A stretch of DNA of 64,000 nt from Chloroflexi bacterium HGW-Chloroflexi-10. Its GTDB lineage: Bacteria; Chloroflexota; Anaerolineae; Anaerolineales; Anaerolineaceae. The stretch is taken from contig PHBZ01000017.1 of the NCBI GenBank assembly GCA_002840755.1, positions 41,435-105,434 on the forward strand. The letters are read 5' to 3'. The translations under genes and the position numbers were made by a program. Every line of letters starts with the position of its first letter. Position 1 is the stretch's first letter. A model generated the notes under the pieces. The model was not told the origin of the DNA. It searched no databases and saw nothing but the letters and a program-made list of their open reading frames with translations. Below are positions 1 to 7,269 of the stretch, piece by piece.

Positions 1-451
1 CCAGGGCAATGTACTTGCCGCGTTTTTCTGCCGGCGCCTCTTCGCTGATTGGGATGGTCCACATGTTGGAGACCGTAGCGAAAATTGCAAGGGTGTACAT
101 TATCATAAATGCATGGATCGTAGGCGTGCTGAATACAATCCCAAGAGCTGCAAATCCCATGATCGCCACCAGAATCAAAATCGACAAACGTCGTCCGATG
201 AGATCGTTAAGACCATTTAATAGAAAAATGAAAAAAGTAAAGGCAAGATAACCAGCTTCCAATATGGAAAACTGGGAAGCATCCAGGTTATATTCTTTCA
301 AAATATATGGAATAGCAGTAGTTTTAATGGTGGAAAGATACTGATCCATAATGGCTACCAGACCCATAAAGATCATCAAATAAATCAAATAATTGCGGCT
401 TCTGGTCTTGAATTTGACTCCTGTTTTGATACCTTGCGTAATTGCGCTCAT
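1..451 (-). CDS. MFS transporter, N-terminal part (cut by window edge)
   Basis: Reading leftward from ATG at 451, an open frame runs off the window, giving about 150 residues. It begins MSAITQGIKTG and is rich in hydrophobic helices. It carries a loop 2-3 motif G-L-N-D-L-I-G-R-R, which matches motif A of the major facilitator superfamily. An AAAGGAG ribosome site lies 6 bases before the ATG. The substrate cannot be told from this half. The frame has no internal stop, so it is a normal gene truncated only by the window. Family assignment is firm; function beyond secondary transport is not. Confidence 0.85.
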   Translation of the reverse strand, partial: MSAITQGIKTGVKFKTRSRNYLIYLMIFMGLVAIMDQYLSTIKTTAIPYILKEYNLDASQFSILEAGYLAFTFFIFLLNGLNDLIGRRLSILILVAIMGFAALGIVFSTPTIHAFMIMYTLAIFATVSNMWTIPISEEAPAEKRGKYIAL

Positions 452-673
452 CAATAGACTCCTTTCAATGTGTTTAACACTGACAACTTTAACACTGTAT
501 ACCAGATTTGGTTCTTATGGGATCTATCTTCCTCATAAAAGGCAGGTTTATGTGGATGGGGTGTTGTTATAGAAAGACTTGAAAGATTATCAAATTTCAC
601 CTATAGTTTACCACTGTAATGATGAAGACTGCATAAAAAATAAAGAAGAGAGTATTTCTCGTAAAACCGGAAT

Positions 674-1477
674 TTATAAATGTTTGAGATATGCGTTGGG
701 GTTATCCAGAAAGCCGCGCATAATTTCCACATGCTGCAAATCTTCATAAGGCACTTGCTGGAGCGGGTAATGGTCAAAATCCAGAATACATGCGCCGGGA
801 AAAGCCATAATGATGGGAGAGTGAGTAGCAATGATAAATTGAGCGTCTTGCTGCACCATTTCTTTCAGCAAAGACAAGAAGGAAAGCTGCCTGAGAGGGG
901 AGAGCGGTGCTTCGGGCTCATCCAACAGGTATAAACCACCGGGTATAAAACGCGATTGAAAAAGGGTAAGGAAACTTTCTCCATGAGATACATTTTCCAA
1001 CCCTTCGCCATAACGCTGTTCCATGTCCGCCAGTTCCCGGGCATAGGGTATTTTTGCGAGGGTAGCTGCCAATGGGGTTTTGCCGATGTATTCCTTATCC
1101 ACCGTGATCAAATCTTCCTGTAATTGGTCTTTCATCTGGGTCAATCGTTTGGCATAACCAAAGAAATCTTCAGCCCGCAGGAAAAAGCCTTTATGGGTGC
1201 GTTTATTCCAGATTAATTTTATCCAGCGAGCGAGGTTTCTGGCGGGCTGTAATGTAGCATCGGTGGAGACGGAGTCGCTGCCGACTGTGATAGAACCAAC
1301 GGCTGCTGCAATGGCTTCCAGGAGAGTGGATTTACCCGACCCGTTTTCACCGACAAAGAAAGTAACCGGCGCGTTGAATTTTATATCCTGAAATTGACGC
1401 ACCAGGGGCAGAGAAAAGGGATATTGGTTGGGAAAGGTCATCCCCTCTTTTATCTTTATGGAGCGTAAATATTGCAT
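674..1477 (-). CDS. AAA family ATPase (RecF/SbcC/ABC-like, single domain)
   Basis: This is a soluble ATP-binding cassette protein of about 267 residues with no membrane segment. The start at 1477 is chosen because AGGA lies 5 bases before it; an in-frame ATG at 1504 has no ribosome site. Visible motifs are Walker A G-E-N-G-S-G-K-S-T, a signature-like V-S-H-G-E-S, Walker B ending L-L-D-E-P, and an H-loop A-T-H-S-P. This order is typical of the small AAA_15/AAA_21 proteins annotated as 'AAA family ATPase' or wrongly as ABC transporters. The gene stands alone, divergent from the carboxypeptidase, so a specific role in DNA repair, toxin or regulation cannot be assigned. Confidence 0.85.
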   Translation of the reverse strand: MQYLRSIKIKEGMTFPNQYPFSLPLVRQFQDIKFNAPVTFFVGENGSGKSTLLEAIAAAVGSITVGSDSVSTDATLQPARNLARWIKLIWNKRTHKGFFLRAEDFFGYAKRLTQMKDQLQEDLITVDKEYIGKTPLAATLAKIPYARELADMEQRYGEGLENVSHGESFLTLFQSRFIPGGLYLLDEPEAPLSPLRQLSFLSLLKEMVQQDAQFIIATHSPIIMAFPGACILDFDHYPLQQVPYEDLQHVEIMRGFLDNPNAYLKHL

Positions 1478-1573
1478 AGATCCTATTTTACCGGAGATAT
1501 CCATTTTTTGCTGATTTTTTCTTTTTGAAAAATGCTACAATTAATGCCAGATCATATTAACCAGGAGGCACTC

Positions 1574-3046
1574 ATGAGCAGCGAACCGATTGAAACGAAA
1601 AAACCGGTGGAAACTCCCGAAGAACAGATATCACAGACACAGCACAGCATCAGCATCGCGGGGAAACAATTGGAATACACCGTAACCGCGGGATTGATGC
1701 TTTTAAAAGAAGAGGACGAAGAAAATGGAGAAAAGGCCAAGGCCTCAGTTTTTTATGTGGCCTACACGCTCAATGGTGTAGAAGATGCGACCCGGAGACC
1801 AGTAACTTTTTCTTTCAATGGCGGGCCAGGGTCCTCCTCGGTCTGGATGCACCTGGGATTATTAGGCCCACGCAGGGTATTATTGGATGATGAGGGCATG
1901 CCTTATCCGCCACCTTACCGGTTGGTGGATAATGAGTATACTTTGCTCAGCCATACTGATCTGGTGTTTATTGACCCGGTCAGCACCGGTTACAGCCGCC
2001 CGGTACCCAAGGAAAAAGCTGAGCAATATCACAATGTAAAGAAAGACGTGGAATCGGTGGGTGAGTTTATCCGCTTATGGACCACACGCAACCAACGCTG
2101 GGCTTCTGCCAAATTTCTGATTGGAGAAAGCTATGGAACGACCCGGGCAGGTGGATTGGCGGACTATTTACAGCAGCGCTACGGCATGTATCTGAATGGA
2201 ATTATGCTGGTTTCTTCGATTTTAAATTTTATAACGGCACGCTTTGATCCTGGCAATGATTTGCCTTATCTGCTCTTTTTACCAACCTACACCGCTACAG
2301 CCTGGTACCACCACAAATTAGAAGAAGGGTTGATGGGCGATTTACGGCAGACATTGAATCAGGTGGAAGCTTTTTCGGCCAATGAATACGCGTTGGCATT
2401 GATGAGAGGCGCCGGTTTGACAGGTACTGAACGGGATCAAATTGCCGGACAACTGGCGCGGTTCACCGGGTTATCTGTGGAGTATATCCACCAGACCAAC
2501 CTGCGTATTGATATTCACCGATTTTGCCGTGAATTACGCCGTAAAGATGGTCTGACGGTTGGCCGCCTGGACAGCCGTTATACCGGTTTTTCCCGGGATG
2601 ATGCTGCCGAAGTCAGTGAGAGCGACCCATCCTACAATGCCATTTTGGGTCCATACACGGCTACATTGTATGATTATCTGCGCGGGTCTTTAAAGTTTGA
2701 ACTGGACCGACATTATGAGATCCTATCCAACCTGTATGAGACCTGGAAATATGACACTTACCAGAATCAATATGTAAATACAGCGGAAAACTTACGGATT
2801 GCTTTTCAATTGAATCCGGCTTTAAAGGTGATCGTTTGTAACGGATATTTCGACCTGGCAACTCCGTATTTCGCCACCGAGTACACGTTTAATCACATTG
2901 AATTACCAGAAACCCAACGGAAAAATATTCGCATGACCTATTATGAATCCGGACACATGATGTATGCACAAAAGAAATCATTGATTCAGGTCACTCAGGA
3001 TTTGAAGCAGTTTATTGAAGATGCGGATTTTGCTTCTTCCCGCTGA
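1574..3046 (+). CDS. S10 family serine carboxypeptidase
   Basis: A peptidase of 490 residues from ATG 1574, preceded by a perfect AGGAGG site 7 bases upstream. The earlier in-frame start at 1532 has none. The S10 triad is visible: S186 in G-E-S-Y-G, D427 in N-G-Y-F-D-L-A-T and H461 in E-S-G-H-M. The oxyanion-region motif G-G-P-G-S-S-S is also present. S10 enzymes release C-terminal amino acids at acidic pH. No signal peptide is evident: the N-terminus is charged and rich in Glu and Lys, so the enzyme may be cytoplasmic. Its 3' end overlaps the convergent membrane-protein gene by 35 bases. Confidence 0.93.
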   Translation: MSSEPIETKKPVETPEEQISQTQHSISIAGKQLEYTVTAGLMLLKEEDEENGEKAKASVFYVAYTLNGVEDATRRPVTFSFNGGPGSSSVWMHLGLLGPRRVLLDDEGMPYPPPYRLVDNEYTLLSHTDLVFIDPVSTGYSRPVPKEKAEQYHNVKKDVESVGEFIRLWTTRNQRWASAKFLIGESYGTTRAGGLADYLQQRYGMYLNGIMLVSSILNFITARFDPGNDLPYLLFLPTYTATAWYHHKLEEGLMGDLRQTLNQVEAFSANEYALALMRGAGLTGTERDQIAGQLARFTGLSVEYIHQTNLRIDIHRFCRELRRKDGLTVGRLDSRYTGFSRDDAAEVSESDPSYNAILGPYTATLYDYLRGSLKFELDRHYEILSNLYETWKYDTYQNQYVNTAENLRIAFQLNPALKVIVCNGYFDLATPYFATEYTFNHIELPETQRKNIRMTYYESGHMMYAQKKSLIQVTQDLKQFIEDADFASSR

Positions 3047-3467
3047 TCTGCCACCAGAGGACTCCACCCAGCATGCCGAGGAGTGCCATGAAAAGAATAT
3101 CCATTATCGAAAAACAGATCGTTCCGCCGACCTGGGATAATTGATAGATCGTTTCGTAATCTGCGCCAACATCAATGCCCAACTGCTCCATCATTTCTGC
3201 TGCAGCCTCAGGCCCCATCAAACTGGCATTGATGATTGAGCCTATGATCTGGCCGATGATGGCACCGACACTGGCAATCAGACCGCTCAAAGCACCTTTT
3301 TTGACAGCTTCGCTGTTCATTACAGGTTTATCAAAAACGCCGGCCAGGTAACCGGCGGCCATCCCCAGAAAAATTGCCAAACAGGGGATGCATAACGGTG
3401 TGATTAATGCTGAAAGAGCTCCCAGCACCATTACGGCAATACCAATGATTAAACCAGATTTCAACAT
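3012..3467 (-). CDS. small four-helix membrane protein of unknown function
   Basis: A 151-residue protein with about four hydrophobic segments: residues 4-24, 25-45, 58-82 and 110-142. Gly/Ala-rich helices suggest close packing. GGAGGG lies 7 bases before the ATG, so translation is well supported. The last 35 bases overlap the end of the convergent carboxypeptidase gene. I do not recognise a named family, although similar Chloroflexota proteins are usually annotated as DUF or hypothetical. No catalytic motif is visible. Confidence 0.75.
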   Translation of the reverse strand: MLKSGLIIGIAVMVLGALSALITPLCIPCLAIFLGMAAGYLAGVFDKPVMNSEAVKKGALSGLIASVGAIIGQIIGSIINASLMGPEAAAEMMEQLGIDVGADYETIYQLSQVGGTICFSIMDILFMALLGMLGGVLWWQISGKKQNPHLQ

Positions 3468-3663
3468 GATACCCTCCGGAGGTTGTATAGATTAAATAAA
3501 TTATGCCACGAAATTTCTCTTATTGAAATATGAGTTGCCTGATTTATTTTAAAATAACTGATCGATTAACCGGTAATAGTGAATTCTATCCTGATTGATA
3601 TTTGATAGACCGTAAACTGCAAAGAAAAATTCTTTGTAACACTTATATCATCCAGCTAAAAAA

Positions 3664-4572
3664 CTATGGTTTGGGATGGCCTTCAAAGAATGCCCACATC
3701 AGACGGGTGGCATCAATCTCCTGGGTGGTTGCACCAACAATCCAGGGTGGTAAGGGATCGCCACCCGGCCAGGAATGTCCGCCACCGGATATGGTATAGA
3801 AGGTCACCTCGGCGTTCTGATTGCAGTTGAGATAGGTCTTCCCGGTAACTGCCCCAGCCGGCGTGATTTCCCGGGGAAGGGAGCCACAACCGTTGTGCGC
3901 AGCCAGGGTACTGGCCCAATCCGGAATATATGGAAACGGATGATTAAAAGCACGGGAAGGGCCTCCCTGATACGGCACAATCGGATCATTTGTTCCGTGG
4001 AACAGGATGGCCGGGACAGGATGGGCTGGGTTGCAATCTTCCCAGGCCAGCAAGTAAGCGCCGGAAACCGAACCGATGGCCGCGATCCGCTCGGATAATT
4101 TGCAGGACAGCAAAAAGGATAGTCCTCCACCATTGGACAGCCCATTGGCGTAAATCCGGTGTTAGTTGATATTGAATTCAACCTCCAGTTTATCAATCAG
4201 ATCCGAGATGAATTGAACCTCTTTCAGGGCAGCATACTGCTCAAGCGATTGGCTGGTGGACCAGCGCATTGGGAACCGCGTGCCAGCGGGATAAACCACG
4301 ATGAAACCATATTCATCGGCCAGGTCATTCCAGCGGCTGATCTGCGCCTGATGCGCCGGCCATTCGGCATACCCATGGACACTGATGATGAGGGGTGTGG
4401 GAACAGCCGGATCATAACTTTGCGGTACGTACAAAAGATATTTGCGCATCTCTCCCGAGGAGATGATTGACCCATTGGTTTTGTTGAGGACATTAAAGGT
4501 AATGGTGATGGCAACCACACACAGTAATAAAATACCGATTAGCGTAACGAAGATGCGGAGTAGTATTTTCAT
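3664..4572 (-). pseudogene. PHB depolymerase/LpqC-like esterase interrupted by an in-frame stop
   Basis: Two open stretches in the same frame (4572-4162 and 4161-3664) encode one alpha/beta hydrolase of about 300 residues, broken only by a TAA at 4162-4164. The N-terminal part has a signal anchor and L-L-Y-V-P-Q-S-Y-D followed by I-I-S-V-H-G-Y. Immediately after the stop comes H-R-I-Y-A-N-G-L-S-N-G-G-G, which holds the nucleophile Ser in G-x-S-x-G. The later H-G-T-N-D-P-I-V-P-Y holds the acid and G-G-G-H-S-W-P-G-G the catalytic His. Everything needed is present except continuity. TAA excludes selenocysteine. It is either a recent nonsense mutation or a base error; the C-terminal half has no good start of its own. 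Confidence 0.85.
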
Positions 4573-4722
4573 TGCGAGTGTTATATCTCCTTTTTGGGTT
4601 CCAAGGGTGTTCCGATTGAATAATTGTAATTCGATTAAGCCTTATCCAAAAATTTTGTTGAAGATCAATTAGCGTATATTCTGGGTGTTAATAGATGGAC
4701 TATTTTTTTTTCTGAGGAAAAG

Positions 4723-5067
4723 ATGATAACCGGATTAAAGTGGCTCAATTTGTTGGTTCGATTCATATTGGAAATATGCATGCTGATAGCGATCGGTTAT
4801 TGGGGGGTGGTGACCGGAAATACCGTTTTGATTAAGATACTACTGGGTGTGCTAGGCCCGGTTGTGTACGCAACGATCTGGGGTTTTTGGATGGCGCCAA
4901 AGGCAAAACGGCGATTGAAAGGCGTTTGGTTCCTTGGTGTTGAATTAGTCCTTTTTGGCAGCGCTATTATGGTTTTGTATGCGACGGGGCAGAATCAGAT
5001 TGCTTTGATTTTTGCCCTGGTTTATTTGCTTAACCGCCTGCTGCTTACCTTTTGGAAACAAACATGA
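4723..5067 (+). CDS. YrdB-like (DUF2568) membrane protein
   Basis: A 114-residue integral membrane protein with four predicted helices. Its pattern is F-x-L-E near residue 18, a short loop, and W-G-x-W-M-A-P-K-A-K-R-R near residue 50. This is the hallmark of the YrdB/DUF2568 family, whose biochemical role is unknown. GAGGAAAAG directly precedes the ATG and gives good translation support. The gene stands alone between the broken esterase and a lipoprotein. Confidence 0.8.
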   Translation: MITGLKWLNLLVRFILEICMLIAIGYWGVVTGNTVLIKILLGVLGPVVYATIWGFWMAPKAKRRLKGVWFLGVELVLFGSAIMVLYATGQNQIALIFALVYLLNRLLLTFWKQT

Positions 5068-5248
5068 TCTTGCGGGGAAAACAAATAACAATATTCTGAT
5101 TTTCGTTTTTCTTGACGTTTTTTTGACGCCGATTATTTATGATGAATGAAAGAAAACAGTAACATTTTCGGTAGCAGCTTGTAAATTGCTAACTACCATG
5201 GCTGTTTTGTTTTCATTCGGACCATATTAAATTATAGAGGAGCGTAGT

Positions 5249-6955
5249 ATGAATAAGAACTCGAATCGGAATCTTTTATTGATCATTATTCTGACCATAA
5301 TTTCCATGGCTTGTATGTGTCTGCCGGCGGGTATCAAAGATAAATTTTCATCCAGTGGTTCAAATGACTCCGAAAGTTTACTGGGGGAGGAATATCGCAG
5401 CGAGCAGGGTGGATTCTCCATACAAAAAGTTGAGGGATATACTTTTGAGGATGTGATTGGCATCATCAATATGATTGCACCAGATGCTGTTCCGGAAGTT
5501 GGCCCGGGGATTATGGTGGTGGGAGGATTAAACGAAAATGAACAGAACAATGATGATCTGGTTGAAACGTTGAAGCAAAGTTCGCCAACGATGGAGTTCT
5601 CCAAAGTAAAAAAAATAAAGGTAGACGGTGTTGAGGGGTTGATCCTTTCGGTTGATGGGACCAATAGTGAACAAGAAATTCGCGGAAAAATTGTTGTTGT
5701 GATGGTGACGCCGTTGCAGCAATTTACCATGATTGGTTTAGCCCCCACCGAGCGCTGGGATGAGATGGAGCCGGCTTTTGATGCGGTATTGGATTCGGTT
5801 AAGTTTTTTGAAGCCAGTCCGGATGCTATTTTGGAGGAAAGCTGGGATGAGCCGGAATCGGTGATGCCTACCCAACAGGTTATGCAGAACGAGCCTGAAG
5901 CTATAACCGATTCCTTATTGGTGCGGCAGTGGGCGGTTGCAGCACAAGCCAGTTCTCAGTATGGCGATGATTCCTGGGCGGCTAGTCAGGCGACCGGTGA
6001 GCCTGATGTGGATGAATGCGGCGATAATATATTGGCGTGGGCATCGGTTCGGCCAAATTCGCTGGAATGGATTAACCTGGATTATGCAACCCCGGTTGTG
6101 CCGACAGAGATCAATATTTATCAGAGCTACAATCCATCCCAGGTCGTTGAAGTATATATCATGGATATAAACGGGGATGAATATATTGTTTGGGAAGGTG
6201 AACCTGAAGCAGTGTCCAATTGTCCGGATCTGATGAGCATCACCATAGAATTGGATGAAAGTTTTCTGGTAGATCGTCTGACTATTGTGGTTGACCAGAG
6301 CATCATGGGTTGGGGATGGGCGGAGATCGACGCAGTAGAACTGGTGGGTTTTGCTGAAGGACATGCCGATTCGATTCCATCTGCCGTGGAGCCGCAAACT
6401 GAGCCGCAGCCGCAAAACAACGATGCTTCCACGCCTTCCAATTACAGCGGGTGGATGGCCTGCCCGGTGTATCAGGGCTATCTACAGGTGGTCCCCGGGA
6501 AAACACAGGTGGGTGAATTAGACGGGCTATTAGGGCTGACCGGCAAACGCAGTACCGATAGCTGGAAACCACGCGATGATCATGCGGATACATTTATTTA
6601 TGACCTGGGCAAAGATAGTATGCTAGCCTGGATCAGCGTGACTACGGAGGGGGTTGTTTACAAAAAAGCAATTTCTGCCAATACACATCCGACAGATTTT
6701 CTATTGGCAACTGTTACCAAGGATACCTATGACCAATTGGATGCAATTTATAAACGCGATCAGGTCATTCCATACGCAGTGATGGCAAATACGCTAACCG
6801 CTCCGGGTTTTCTGAGTGAACAATATTTGCGCAAGGATGACGGCAAGATGGTGTCTACATATCAATGGTTCCATGCGAATGGCGACCATATGAGTGGGTT
6901 CTTCTATGATGGCATGCTGACCGGAATGGCAGGGTTGGTATTTATTCCAAAATAA
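5249..6955 (+). CDS. lipoprotein with galactose-binding-like domain
   Basis: A 568-residue predicted lipoprotein. The N-terminus has a basic region, a hydrophobic core and a lipobox ending S-M-A-C near residue 22. GAGGAGCG stands just before the ATG. Residues ~225-370 contain A-S-Q-A-T-G-E-P-D and end in a beta-rich W-A-E-I-D-A-V-E-L-V-G. That pattern fits discoidin/CBM-like jelly-roll modules common in exported Chloroflexota proteins. A C-terminal region (~405-568) is a separate conserved-looking domain of unknown role. It is probably displayed outside the cell on the membrane. It begins a run of exported-protein genes up to 10994. Confidence 0.75.
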   Translation: MNKNSNRNLLLIIILTIISMACMCLPAGIKDKFSSSGSNDSESLLGEEYRSEQGGFSIQKVEGYTFEDVIGIINMIAPDAVPEVGPGIMVVGGLNENEQNNDDLVETLKQSSPTMEFSKVKKIKVDGVEGLILSVDGTNSEQEIRGKIVVVMVTPLQQFTMIGLAPTERWDEMEPAFDAVLDSVKFFEASPDAILEESWDEPESVMPTQQVMQNEPEAITDSLLVRQWAVAAQASSQYGDDSWAASQATGEPDVDECGDNILAWASVRPNSLEWINLDYATPVVPTEINIYQSYNPSQVVEVYIMDINGDEYIVWEGEPEAVSNCPDLMSITIELDESFLVDRLTIVVDQSIMGWGWAEIDAVELVGFAEGHADSIPSAVEPQTEPQPQNNDASTPSNYSGWMACPVYQGYLQVVPGKTQVGELDGLLGLTGKRSTDSWKPRDDHADTFIYDLGKDSMLAWISVTTEGVVYKKAISANTHPTDFLLATVTKDTYDQLDAIYKRDQVIPYAVMANTLTAPGFLSEQYLRKDDGKMVSTYQWFHANGDHMSGFFYDGMLTGMAGLVFIPK

Positions 6956-6981
6956 TAAAATAGTAGATAATTAATAAAGAC

Positions 6982-7233
6982 TTGTTGCATGTAGGTTCAG
7001 GGAGTGAAAAGATGAAATCGGTGGGTGGGTTTTGTGCTTTCTTTTGTCATTCTGATGTTCCTTATGGTATGTGGAGCGCGACAGGATACACAGAGGCAGG
7101 GTATTCCGATGGCGTTTTTGGCAGTAAGGCTGACCAGGCTGTACGCCGCTTCCAGGAGCGCAACAACCTGGTTGTGGATGGTATTGTTGGACAGATCACC
7201 TGGAATTTATTATTCAGTAAAAATACAAAATAG
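6982..7233 (+). pseudogene. decayed peptidoglycan-binding (PG_binding_1) lipoprotein
   Basis: The frame ending at 7233 carries the second half of a PG_binding_1 domain, G-Y-S-D-G-V-F-G-S through V-D-G-I-V-G-Q-I-T-W. The first helix of that domain is missing. From GTG at 7025 in another frame there is an apparent lipoprotein signal, F-V-L-S-F-V-I-L-M-F-L-M-V-C-G. The ATG at 7012 would join this signal if the near-duplicated GGTGGGTGGG were four bases shorter. So at least two frame changes or an internal deletion separate signal, spacer and domain. It is best read as a degraded gene. An intact short protein from 6982 is possible but would have a cysteine-rich nonsense N-terminus. Confidence 0.55.
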
Positions 7234-7269
7234 TCATTTGTTTAACATAAATAAGAAAGAAGTGTGACA

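Noticed and set aside
4162..4164. Recoding (selenocysteine or pyrrolysine) to explain the stop in the esterase
   Set aside because: The codon is TAA, which is not used for either; no recoding hairpin follows.
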